A stretch of 8,775 bases of DNA, taken from Coriobacteriia bacterium. Its GTDB lineage: Bacteria; Actinomycetota; Coriobacteriia; Anaerosomatales; PALSA-660. The DNA lies in the NCBI GenBank assembly GCA_003133285.1, contig PKWR01000195.1:994-9768 (forward strand), read 5' to 3'. Numbering within the stretch: the stretch's first letter is position 1; each line of letters starts with the position of its first letter. A program made the translations under genes and the position numbers. Shown in pieces: positions 1 through 5,961 of this stretch. The notes beneath the pieces were generated by a model. The model made no database searches. It was given only the letters and a program-made list of their open reading frames with translations, and was not told the DNA's origin.

Positions 1-1392
1 GCGGGCCTCATGGAGGTCGAGCACGAGGGGCACCTCATGAACCTCGCGGTGCGCGCCGACGCGCGCCGCTCGCGCCTCGGCGCGGCGCTGCTCTCCACTC
101 TGATCGCCGAGGCGCGCCGCCGGGGGATCGAGCGCCTGACGCTCGAAGTGCGCCCGAGCAACGACGCGGCGCTGGCGCTCTACGAGGCGGCCGGCTTCAA
201 GGAAGACGGCCGCCGGCACGGCTACTACAGCGACACAGGGGAGGACGCGCTCGTGATGTGGAGCGGTCCGCTCGAAGGCCCGGAGATGACCGCCGTGGCG
301 GCGTCGCTCGCCGCCTCCGCCGAAGTGGCGCTGGCTGAGTTCCGCCCGGCGAGGTACGAGGGCCCGCCGGCCGACGAGGGTCGCGACGACCTGATCCTGG
401 CGATCGAATCGTCCTGCGACGAGACGGCCGCGGCCGTGCTCCGCGGGGGGCGCACCATCCTCTCGAGCGTCGTGGCCAGCCAGATCGACTTCCACAGCCG
501 CTTCGGCGGCGTCGTCCCCGAGATCGCCTCGCGAAAGCACACCGAGGCGATCGTCGGTGTGGTCGACGAGGCGCTCGCGCAGGCGGGAGTCACCCTGGAC
601 GACCTGACCGCCATCGCGGTCACCTACGGTCCCGGGCTCGTCGGCGCGCTCGTCGTCGGCGTGTCGTACGCCAAGGGGTTGGCGCTCGCGACGGGACTGC
701 CGCTCGTCGGCGTGAACCACCTCGAAGGCCACCTGTTCGCGAGCGTGCTGGCAGAGCCCGACATCGCGCCGCCGCTCGTGGCGCTGCTGGTCTCGGGGGG
801 GCACACATCCCTCGTCCACGTGCCGGAATGGGGCGAGTACCACACGCTCGGCTCGACGATCGACGACGCGACGGGGGAGGCGTTCGACAAGGTCGCCAAG
901 GCCCTCGGGCTGGGCTACCCGGGAGGGCCTGCCATCACGCGACTCGCGGCTCAGGGCGACCCCGCCGCGATCCCGTTCCCGCGCCCGATGCTGCGCAGCG
1001 ACGACCTCGACTTCTCGCTCTCGGGGCTGAAGACGGCCGTCGTGACCTACATCGCGAAGGAGCGGGCGGCCGGCCGCGAGCTGAGGCCCGCCGACATCGC
1101 GGCCTCGTTCCAGGCGGCGGTGATCGACGTGCAGGTGGCCAAGGCGACCCGCGCCGTCGAGGAGAGCGGCGTGGAGACCTTCCTGATCGGCGGCGGTGTT
1201 GCGGCCAACCCGGCGCTCCGCGCGGCGCTGACGGCGGCTATGCAGCGTCGCGGCGTGCGCGTCAGCGTCCCGCCGCTGGACCTGTGCACCGACAACGCCG
1301 CGATGATCGGTGCTGCGGCGCATCTCCACCTGTGGCGCGGAGAGACGCTGGGTCTCAGCGCCGAGGCCGTCCCCGACCTGCGTCTGGGCTAG
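1..1392 (+). CDS. tsaD: RimI-TsaD fusion (5' truncated): protein N-alanine acetyltransferase joined to tRNA t6A37 threonylcarbamoyltransferase
   Basis: The frame is open from base 1 to TAG at 1390-1392 (463 residues), so the true start lies outside the window. Residues 1-88 are the C-terminal part of a RimI GNAT domain: the HLMNLAV strand, an acetyl-CoA loop around residues 22-29, and the LYEAAGF and HGYY block whose Tyr61 matches the catalytic Tyr of RimI. An Ala-rich linker (about 89-130) follows. Residues 131-463 form a full-length TsaD (about 333 residues; family about 337). They carry the IESSCDET start, the NHLEGH metal site (His240, His244), SGGHTS, DDATGEAFDK, FSLSGLKT, GGGVAANPALR, and Asp431 in CTDNAAMIG. 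TsaD with TsaB and TsaE transfers threonylcarbamoyl from TC-AMP to A37 of ANN-decoding tRNAs in the cytosol. Fusion is what the sequence shows: no stop lies between the domains. TsaB could be fused or encoded upstream; that is not visible. TsaD identity is very secure, RimI secure. Confidence 0.95.
   Translation, partial: AGLMEVEHEGHLMNLAVRADARRSRLGAALLSTLIAEARRRGIERLTLEVRPSNDAALALYEAAGFKEDGRRHGYYSDTGEDALVMWSGPLEGPEMTAVAASLAASAEVALAEFRPARYEGPPADEGRDDLILAIESSCDETAAAVLRGGRTILSSVVASQIDFHSRFGGVVPEIASRKHTEAIVGVVDEALAQAGVTLDDLTAIAVTYGPGLVGALVVGVSYAKGLALATGLPLVGVNHLEGHLFASVLAEPDIAPPLVALLVSGGHTSLVHVPEWGEYHTLGSTIDDATGEAFDKVAKALGLGYPGGPAITRLAAQGDPAAIPFPRPMLRSDDLDFSLSGLKTAVVTYIAKERAAGRELRPADIAASFQAAVIDVQVAKATRAVEESGVETFLIGGGVAANPALRAALTAAMQRRGVRVSVPPLDLCTDNAAMIGAAAHLHLWRGETLGLSAEAVPDLRLG
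275..288 (+). promoter_or_regulatory. Possible internal ribosome site and ATG for stand-alone TsaD
   Basis: Inside the fused frame, AAGG at 275-278 lies 7 bases before an in-frame ATG at 286-288. This ATG falls in the linker just after the RimI domain, where a separate tsaD gene would be expected to start. It could be a leftover of the ancestral tsaD start or could still make free TsaD beside the fusion. AAGG is a weak Shine-Dalgarno match, so this is only a candidate. Confidence 0.3.
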
Positions 1393-3399
1393 CTACTCGC
1401 CGGGCTCCAGCCGGGCGCCGAGCAGGTCCTTCACGACCTTCGGGTCGCTCAGCGTCGACAGGTCCCCGAGCTCGGACAGGTCCGTCTCTCCAGCGGCCAG
1501 CTTGCGCAGGATGCGGCGCATGATCTTGCCGGAACGCGTCTTGGGCAGGTCGCGCGCGAACTGGATGTGGTCGGGCTTCGCGATGGGGCCGATGGTCTTG
1601 CGCACGTGGCCGGAAAGGATCTTCGCCAGGTCCTCGCTGGCCACATACCCGTCGCGCAGCACCACGTAGGCGTAGACGCCCTCGCCCTTCACCGGGTGCG
1701 GGAAGCCCACGACCGCGGCCTCGCTCACCGCGTCGTGCGACACGAGCGCGCTCTCGATCTCCGCCGTGCCCAGACGGTGTCCGGAGACCTTGATGACGTC
1801 GTCGATGCGGCCGAGCAGCCAGAAGTAGCCGTCCTCGTCGACCCGCGCGCCGTCCCCGGTGAAGTAGACGCCCGGGAAGCGCGCGAAGTAGGTCTCGCGC
1901 AGGCGGGCCTTGTCCTTGTCGCCCCACGTCCCGCGCAGGATCCCCGGCCACGGCTGCTTGATGACGAGGGAGCCGCCCTCGCCCGGGTCGGCCCGCGAGC
2001 CGTCGTCGCGCACGACCTCCGGGACGACGCCGAAGAAGGGGACCGCCGCGGACCCCGGCTTGAGGGGCGTCGCGCCCGGGAAGGGGGTGATGAGGAAGCC
2101 ACCGGTCTCGGTCTGCCAGTACGTGTCGACGATCGGTCGCTCGCCCTTGCCGATGACGTCGTGGTACCACATCCAGGTCTCGGGGTTGATCGGCTCGCCC
2201 ACCGTCCCGAGCAGCCGCAGCGAGTTGAGGTCGTAGCGCGCAGGCCATCCCTCCCCGTGGCGCTGGAGGGCGCGGATGGCGGTCGGGGCCGTGTAGAAGG
2301 TGTTCACGCTGTGCTTCTCGATCACGGCCCAGAAGCGTCCGGGATCCGGATAGGTGGGGATGCCTTCGAACATGAGCGACGTCGCTCCCGACGCCAACGG
2401 GCCGTACACGATGTAGCTGTGGCCGGTCACCCACCCGATGTCGGCGGTGCACCAGTAGACGTCCTCGTCGCGGTGGTCGAACACGGTCTTGAACGAGACC
2501 GTCGTGAACAGCAGATAGCCGGCGGTGGTGTGCAGGACGCCCTTCGGCTTCCCGGTCGAGCCGGACGTGTAGAGGATGAACAGCGGGTCCTCGGCGCCCA
2601 TCGGAACCGGCGGGCACGGCTTGCGGACCTCAGGTACCGCGATCTCCTGGTGCCACCACGTGTCGCGGTTCGGCTCCATATCGACGTCGCCGCTGCCTCG
2701 CTTGACGACGATGCACGCTTCGACGCTCGGGCACTCGAAGAGCGCTTCGTCGGCCGCGGCCTTGAGGGCCACCTTGCGGCCGCCCCGCACGCCTTCGTCG
2801 GCCGTGATGAGCAGCTTCGCCGAGCAGTCCTGGATGCGCTCCCGCAGGGCGGTCGCGCTGAAGCCGCCGAACACGACCGAGTGGATCGCGCCGATGCGGG
2901 CGCAGGCCAGCATCGCGATCACGAGCTCGGGCAGCATCGGCAGGTAGATCGCGACGCGGTCGCCCTTCTCCACGCCCTTCTTCTTCAGCACGTTGCCGAA
3001 CCGGCTGACCTCGTAGTGCAGCTGCTGGTAGGTGAACGTGCGGGTCCGGCCGTCGTCGCCCTCCCAGATGAGAGCGGCCTTGTTGCGGCGCCACGTTCCG
3101 AGGTGCCGGTCCAGGCAGTTCGCCGACACATTGAGCTCTCCGCCCTCGAACCACCGGTAGTCGAGGTCGGCGAACCCGCCGGAGCGCACCGACGTGAACG
3201 GGGTCATCCAGTCCAGGTGCTCACGCGCCATGTCGCCCCAGAACCCGTCGGGGTCCTCGATCGACCGGTCGTAGAGTTCCCGGTAGCTCTCGAGGGAGGG
3301 GATCACCGCGCGGCGGGAGAACGACTCCGGCGGGGCGATGATGCGCACCTCTTCGCCGAGGTGCTCGATCCCTGTCTCGACCGGCGACATGTCCGACAT
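1393..3399 (-). CDS. acs: Acetyl-CoA synthetase, AMP-forming
   Basis: The 668-residue protein makes acetyl-CoA from acetate, CoA and ATP through an acetyl-AMP intermediate, releasing AMP and PPi in the cytosol. It has the ACAS N-terminal domain (about residues 35-95), then the large ANL adenylation domain with YTSGSTGKPKG at 277-287, WVTGHS at 323-328 and DTYWQTETGG at 425-434. Trp428 in that motif matches the Trp that limits the acyl pocket to acetate in Salmonella Acs. The C-terminal domain has GDGARVDEDGY, GRIDDVIKVSGHR, and PKTRSGKIMRR with Lys625, the lysine acetylated by Pat-type enzymes and freed by sirtuins in other bacteria. I chose the ATG at 3399-3397 because AGGAG (complement of 3406-3410) lies 6 bases upstream and the length fits the family. 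The frame runs open to 3540, but the extra residues do not look like Acs. The gene is divergent from groES and its stop abuts the tsaD stop. Confidence 0.96.
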   Translation of the reverse strand: MSDMSPVETGIEHLGEEVRIIAPPESFSRRAVIPSLESYRELYDRSIEDPDGFWGDMAREHLDWMTPFTSVRSGGFADLDYRWFEGGELNVSANCLDRHLGTWRRNKAALIWEGDDGRTRTFTYQQLHYEVSRFGNVLKKKGVEKGDRVAIYLPMLPELVIAMLACARIGAIHSVVFGGFSATALRERIQDCSAKLLITADEGVRGGRKVALKAAADEALFECPSVEACIVVKRGSGDVDMEPNRDTWWHQEIAVPEVRKPCPPVPMGAEDPLFILYTSGSTGKPKGVLHTTAGYLLFTTVSFKTVFDHRDEDVYWCTADIGWVTGHSYIVYGPLASGATSLMFEGIPTYPDPGRFWAVIEKHSVNTFYTAPTAIRALQRHGEGWPARYDLNSLRLLGTVGEPINPETWMWYHDVIGKGERPIVDTYWQTETGGFLITPFPGATPLKPGSAAVPFFGVVPEVVRDDGSRADPGEGGSLVIKQPWPGILRGTWGDKDKARLRETYFARFPGVYFTGDGARVDEDGYFWLLGRIDDVIKVSGHRLGTAEIESALVSHDAVSEAAVVGFPHPVKGEGVYAYVVLRDGYVASEDLAKILSGHVRKTIGPIAKPDHIQFARDLPKTRSGKIMRRILRKLAAGETDLSELGDLSTLSDPKVVKDLLGARLEPGE

Positions 3400-3522
3400 A
3401 GGGGGCTCCTGACTCCGCGGGCCTTCCACGCATTGTTCCACCGAATGGATACCCCTTATGGACACGCCTCGGGCGCGCGTGGCCGCGCACGCGGGCGCGA
3501 ACACGCGCGGCAGCCCGCTATC

Positions 3523-3539
3523 TGAGTGCTCCGCGCTCA
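3523..3539. promoter_or_regulatory. HAIR-like inverted repeat (possible HspR operator)
   Basis: TGAGT-N7-GCTCA sits 18 bases upstream of the groESL -35 box. The actinobacterial HspR site (HAIR) has the consensus CTTGAGT-N7-ACTCAAG, so the spacing of 7 is exact and 9 of the 14 consensus arm bases match, though the outer bases do not. Read another way it is TGAGTGC-TCC-GCGCTCA with one mismatch, and it contains GAGTGCT, the same seven bases as the inner CIRCE half-site. It may serve groESL, acs, or nothing. Confidence 0.3.
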
Positions 3540-3557
3540 CATCCCGCGCCGGTCCTC

Positions 3558-3586
3558 TTGCACGCCCGCGAGGGGGTCGGTATCAT
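3558..3586 (+). promoter_or_regulatory. groESL promoter, -35 TTGCAC and -10 TATCAT
   Basis: TTGCAC (3558-3563) and TATCAT (3581-3586) are separated by exactly 17 bases, a good match to the housekeeping sigma consensus. Transcription would begin near 3593, just before the CIRCE operator, which is the usual arrangement for HrcA-controlled promoters. The leader would be about 148 bases. Confidence 0.75.
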
Positions 3587-3598
3587 CACCGGGGGCGG

Positions 3599-3625
3599 TT
3601 GGCACTCGGACCCTCCGAGTGCTAG
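3599..3625. promoter_or_regulatory. CIRCE operator (HrcA binding site)
   Basis: TTGGCACTC-N9-GAGTGCTAG matches the CIRCE consensus TTAGCACTC-N9-GAGTGCTAA with the exact 9-base spacer and only one change in each arm (A to G at position 3 of the left arm, A to G at the last base of the right arm). In many bacteria HrcA binds CIRCE and represses groESL and dnaK until heat shock titrates GroEL away from HrcA. Its position just after the predicted transcription start fits repression of groES-groEL. hrcA itself is not in the window. Confidence 0.93.
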
Positions 3626-3666
3626 CAGTCAGCACGCAAGGGTATCAAGTCGTGTGGACCACGTTC

Positions 3667-3693
3667 CGCGGCAGCCCGAGAGGGCTGCTCGCG
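3667..3693 (+). other. Leader hairpin of groESL with GAGA tetraloop
   Basis: GCAGCCC (3671-3677) and GGGCTGC (3682-3688) pair perfectly around GAGA, a GNRA-type loop. The stem extends by CGCG (3667-3670) with CGCG (3690-3693) past one bulged T (3689), giving 11 pairs. It lies about 47 bases before the groES ATG. No T run follows, so it is unlikely to be a terminator. It may stabilise the 5' end of the mRNA, but its function is unknown. Confidence 0.6.
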
Positions 3694-3740
3694 CGTGACC
3701 ACCCGAGAGAAGACCGGGCAACAACGATGGAGGGTAGAGC

Positions 3741-4028
3741 ATGAATCTCAAGCCGCTGGGCGACCGCGTCGTCGTCAAGGCATCCGAGGCGGAGGAGCAG
3801 ACCAAGTCCGGGCTGTTCATCCCCGACACCGCGAAGGAGAAGCCCCAGAAGGGCTCCGTCATCGCCGTGGGCGAAGGCAAGTACCGGGAGGACGGCACTC
3901 GCGTCCCTGTCGACGTCAAGGTCGGCGACATGGTGATCTACGGCAAGTACGGCGGGACCGAGGTCAAGGTCGACGGCGAGGACTACCTGATCCTGCGCGC
4001 CGACGACATCTACGCGGTCGTCAGCTAG
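3741..4028 (+). CDS. groES: Co-chaperonin GroES (Hsp10)
   Basis: The 95-residue protein is full length for the family. It opens with MNLKPLGDRVVVK and carries the mobile loop (about residues 17-38, with the SGLFIPDTAKEKP stretch that docks on GroEL), then VIAVGEGKY, VKVGDMVIYGKYGGTEVKVDG and the DDIYAVV end. Seven copies form the lid of the GroEL folding chamber in the cytosol. The start is fixed by GGAGGG at 3729-3734, 6 bases before the ATG. It is first in the operon with groEL, 78 bases upstream of it, and is controlled by the CIRCE site in its leader. In other actinobacteria a groES-groEL pair likewise follows tsaD. Nothing is missing or unusual in the protein. Confidence 0.98.
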   Translation: MNLKPLGDRVVVKASEAEEQTKSGLFIPDTAKEKPQKGSVIAVGEGKYREDGTRVPVDVKVGDMVIYGKYGGTEVKVDGEDYLILRADDIYAVVS

Positions 4029-4106
4029 TCCGACCACAAGCGTCAGTCACGCTCCGCGCATGCGGCGCGCAACCGATCCGAAGAACACAAGGAGGGACAT
4101 CGCTCC
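4029..4106 (+). other. groES-groEL spacer with small hairpins
   Basis: The spacer holds AGCGT-CAGTC-ACGCT (4039-4053), a perfect 5-bp stem with a 5-base loop, then a 4-bp stem CCGC-GCAT-GCGG (4054-4065). Next comes AAGGAGG (4089-4095), the groEL ribosome site, about 11 bases from its ATG. Small hairpins between groES and groEL are sometimes mRNA processing sites in other bacteria. Here that is only a possibility. Confidence 0.4.
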
Positions 4107-5732
4107 ATGGCAAAGGACATCAGGTTCGACGAGGAGGCACGACGCGGCCTCGAGGCGGGCGTGAACAAGCTCGCGAACGCCGTCAAGGTCACGCTCGGCC
4201 CCAAGGGCCGCTACGTCGTGCTCGAGAAGAAGTTCGGCGCGCCGACGATCACCAACGACGGCGTCACCATCGCGCGTGAGATCGAGCTCGAGGACCCCAT
4301 CGAGAACATGGGCGCCCAGCTCGTCAAGGAAGTCGCGACCAAGACCAACGACGTCGCGGGCGACGGCACCACTACCGCCACCCTGCTCGCCCAGGTCATC
4401 GTCCGTGAGGGCCTGCGCAACGTCGCGGCCGGGGCCAACCCGCTCGCGATCAAGCGCGGCATCGAGAAGGCCGTCGACGCCGTCGTGGCCCAGATCAAGA
4501 AGGACTCCCGCGCCATCGAGGACCAGTCCGAGATCGCCAACGTCGGTGCCATCTCCGCGGCCGACCAGGTCATCGGCGACAAGATCGCCGAGGCCATGAA
4601 GGTCGTCGGCAAGGACGGCGTCATCACCGTCGAGGAGTCGCAGACCTTCGGCATCGACATCGAGACGGTCGAGGGCATGCAGTTCGACAAGGGCTATATC
4701 TCGATGTACATGATCACGGACCCGGACCGCATGGAAGCGGTCATGAGCGAGCCGTTGATCCTCATCGCCAACCAGAAGATCTCCTCGATCCAGGACCTGC
4801 TCCCGGTCCTCGAGAAGGTCATGCAGGCAGGCAAGCAGCTGCTCATCGTCGCCGAGGACGTCGACGGCGAAGCGCTCTCCACCCTGGTGGTCAACAAGCT
4901 CCGCGGCACCTTCACCTCCGTCGCCGTCAAGGCGCCGGGCTTCGGCGACCGCCGTAAGCGGATGCTCGAGGACATCGCCATCGTCACTGGCGGCCAGGTC
5001 ATCTCCGAGGAGCTCGGCACGAAGCTCGACGGCGTGACGCTCGAGATGCTCGGTCGCGCCAAGACGGTCAAGATCACCAAGGAGAACACGACGATCATCG
5101 ACGGCGGCGGCAGCGAGGTCGACATCAAGGCCCGCATCGGTCAGCTGAAGACCGAGATCGAGCTCTCCGATTCCGACTTCGACAAGGAGAAGCTGCAGGA
5201 GCGTCTGGCGAAGCTCTCCGGCGGCGTGGCCGTCATCAAGGTCGGCGCGGCCACCGAGGTCGAGCTCAAGGAGAAGAAGCACCGCATCGAGGACGCCCTT
5301 CAGGCGACCCGCGCGGCCGTCGAAGAGGGGATCGTCCCCGGCGGCGGCGTGGCGCTCATCAACGCCGCACCGGCCCTGGACAAGCTCAAGCTCGCCGACG
5401 ACGAGATGATCGGCGTCGCCATCATCCGCAAGGCGCTCGACGAGCCGCTGAAGACCATCGCGGCCAATGCCGGCTTCGAGGGCTCCGTCGTGGCTGAGAA
5501 GATCAAGGGCTTGAAGAAGGGCGAGGGCCTGAACTCCGCCACCGGCGAGTACGGCGACCTCATCAAGATGGGCGTCATCGACCCGGTCAAGGTCACCCGT
5601 ACCGCGCTGCAGAACGCGGCGTCGATCGCGGCCCTGATCCTGATCACCGAGACCACCGTCTCGGACATCCCGGCCAAGGAAGACGGCGGCGCTGCTGCGG
5701 CCATGGCCGGCATGGGCGGCGGGATGTACTAG
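4107..5732 (+). CDS. groEL: Chaperonin GroEL (Hsp60)
   Basis: The 541-residue protein is a full-length group I chaperonin that forms the double-ring ATP-driven folding chamber with GroES. Visible family marks are TLGPKGR (29-35) and GDGTTTATLLAQ (85-96) in the nucleotide pocket, with Asp86 equal to the metal-binding Asp87 of E. coli. Asp396 in IEDALQATRAAVEEGIVPGGG equals the catalytic Asp398. The protein ends in a short Met/Gly-rich tail (AMAGMGGGMY) typical of the main housekeeping GroEL, not the His-rich tail of mycobacterial GroEL1. AAGGAGG at 4089-4095 sets the ATG. It is the second gene of the CIRCE-controlled operon, and a strong hairpin 28 bases after the stop probably ends the transcript. 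Whether the genome holds a second groEL cannot be seen. Confidence 0.99.
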   Translation: MAKDIRFDEEARRGLEAGVNKLANAVKVTLGPKGRYVVLEKKFGAPTITNDGVTIAREIELEDPIENMGAQLVKEVATKTNDVAGDGTTTATLLAQVIVREGLRNVAAGANPLAIKRGIEKAVDAVVAQIKKDSRAIEDQSEIANVGAISAADQVIGDKIAEAMKVVGKDGVITVEESQTFGIDIETVEGMQFDKGYISMYMITDPDRMEAVMSEPLILIANQKISSIQDLLPVLEKVMQAGKQLLIVAEDVDGEALSTLVVNKLRGTFTSVAVKAPGFGDRRKRMLEDIAIVTGGQVISEELGTKLDGVTLEMLGRAKTVKITKENTTIIDGGGSEVDIKARIGQLKTEIELSDSDFDKEKLQERLAKLSGGVAVIKVGAATEVELKEKKHRIEDALQATRAAVEEGIVPGGGVALINAAPALDKLKLADDEMIGVAIIRKALDEPLKTIAANAGFEGSVVAEKIKGLKKGEGLNSATGEYGDLIKMGVIDPVKVTRTALQNAASIAALILITETTVSDIPAKEDGGAAAAMAGMGGGMY

Positions 5733-5760
5733 GCGCTCCCAAGCGCAGTCACGTCGTGAC

Positions 5761-5794
5761 GCAGGGGCCCCGGAGGCGACTCCGGGGCCCCTGC
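5761..5794 (+). terminator. Terminator-like hairpin after groEL
   Basis: GCAGGGGCCCCGGAG (5761-5775) pairs perfectly over 15 bp with CTCCGGGGCCCCTGC (5780-5794) around a GCGA tetraloop. The following bases (TGTGTCG) are not a T run, so it is a GC-rich hairpin of the kind proposed as U-less terminators in actinobacteria. It stands 28 bases after the groEL stop and 167 before ychF, the expected place for an operon end. A smaller stem, GCGCT-CCCA-AGCGC (5733-5746), lies directly after the stop. Confidence 0.82.
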
Positions 5795-5889
5795 TGTGTC
5801 GCCGCACGGGCACGTCGCGGGTCGGATAGACTTGACGCGGTGTCATCGACCGCGCGACGCCGTCCGGCATGTACGAGGACCCGATCGCC

Positions 5890-5898
5890 TGCTATCCT
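5890..5898 (+). promoter_or_regulatory. Candidate extended -10 promoter of ychF
   Basis: TGC precedes TATCCT (5893-5898), giving an extended -10 element. The -35 position 17 bases upstream (TGTACG, 5870-5875) is weak. A start near 5905 would leave a leader of about 57 bases. It follows the strong hairpin after groEL, so ychF needs its own promoter unless read-through occurs. Confidence 0.45.
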
Positions 5899-5961
5899 GC
5901 CGCGGGGCCGCGCCAAGGCCGGGCGTCCCGCCAACGGACGAACAAGGAGCGAAGAAGACCC

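Larger units (their letters stand above)
3400..3740. other. Divergent intergenic region between acs and groES
   Basis: This 341-base gap holds the acs ribosome site at its left edge, then about 110 bases of GC-rich sequence in which I find no convincing acs promoter. The best minus-strand -10 guesses (TATCCA or AACAAT on that strand) lack a -35 partner. The right half holds a HAIR-like inverted repeat (3523-3539), the groESL promoter (3558-3586), CIRCE (3599-3625), a leader hairpin (3667-3693) and the groES ribosome site (3729-3734). No small gene with a good ribosome site is seen here. Confidence 0.7.

Noticed and set aside
828..1523. Plus-strand frame of about 230 codons across the tsaD-acs junction
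   Set aside because: It overlaps well-conserved TsaD motifs in another frame, is Arg/Gly/Pro-rich, and has no ribosome site or known domain.
1567..3525. Long open frame (about 650 codons) on the plus strand opposite acs
   Set aside because: It is antisense to a clearly conserved acs gene, shows no recognisable domain, and is rich in Arg, Ala, Val and Asp as expected when the opposite strand has strong G/C at third positions.
3400..3540. Extended acs start at 3540 adding 47 residues
   Set aside because: The added residues do not resemble the Acs N-terminus, and the ATG at 3399 has AGGAG at ideal distance and gives the usual family length.
5832..5837. TTGACG as a -35 box for ychF
   Set aside because: No acceptable -10 sequence lies 15-19 bases downstream. 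The TATCCT at 5893 is far too distant.
4047..5870. Long open frame (about 600 codons) on the minus strand opposite groEL
   Set aside because: It mirrors groEL codon use, being Leu/Asp/Val-rich and low in complexity, with no family motif. GroEL on the plus strand is certain.
5869..5961. Earlier ATG for ychF at 5869
   Set aside because: It adds 31 residues before the invariant YchF start and lies upstream of the likely promoter. The GTG at 5962 fits the family and has AGGAG upstream.
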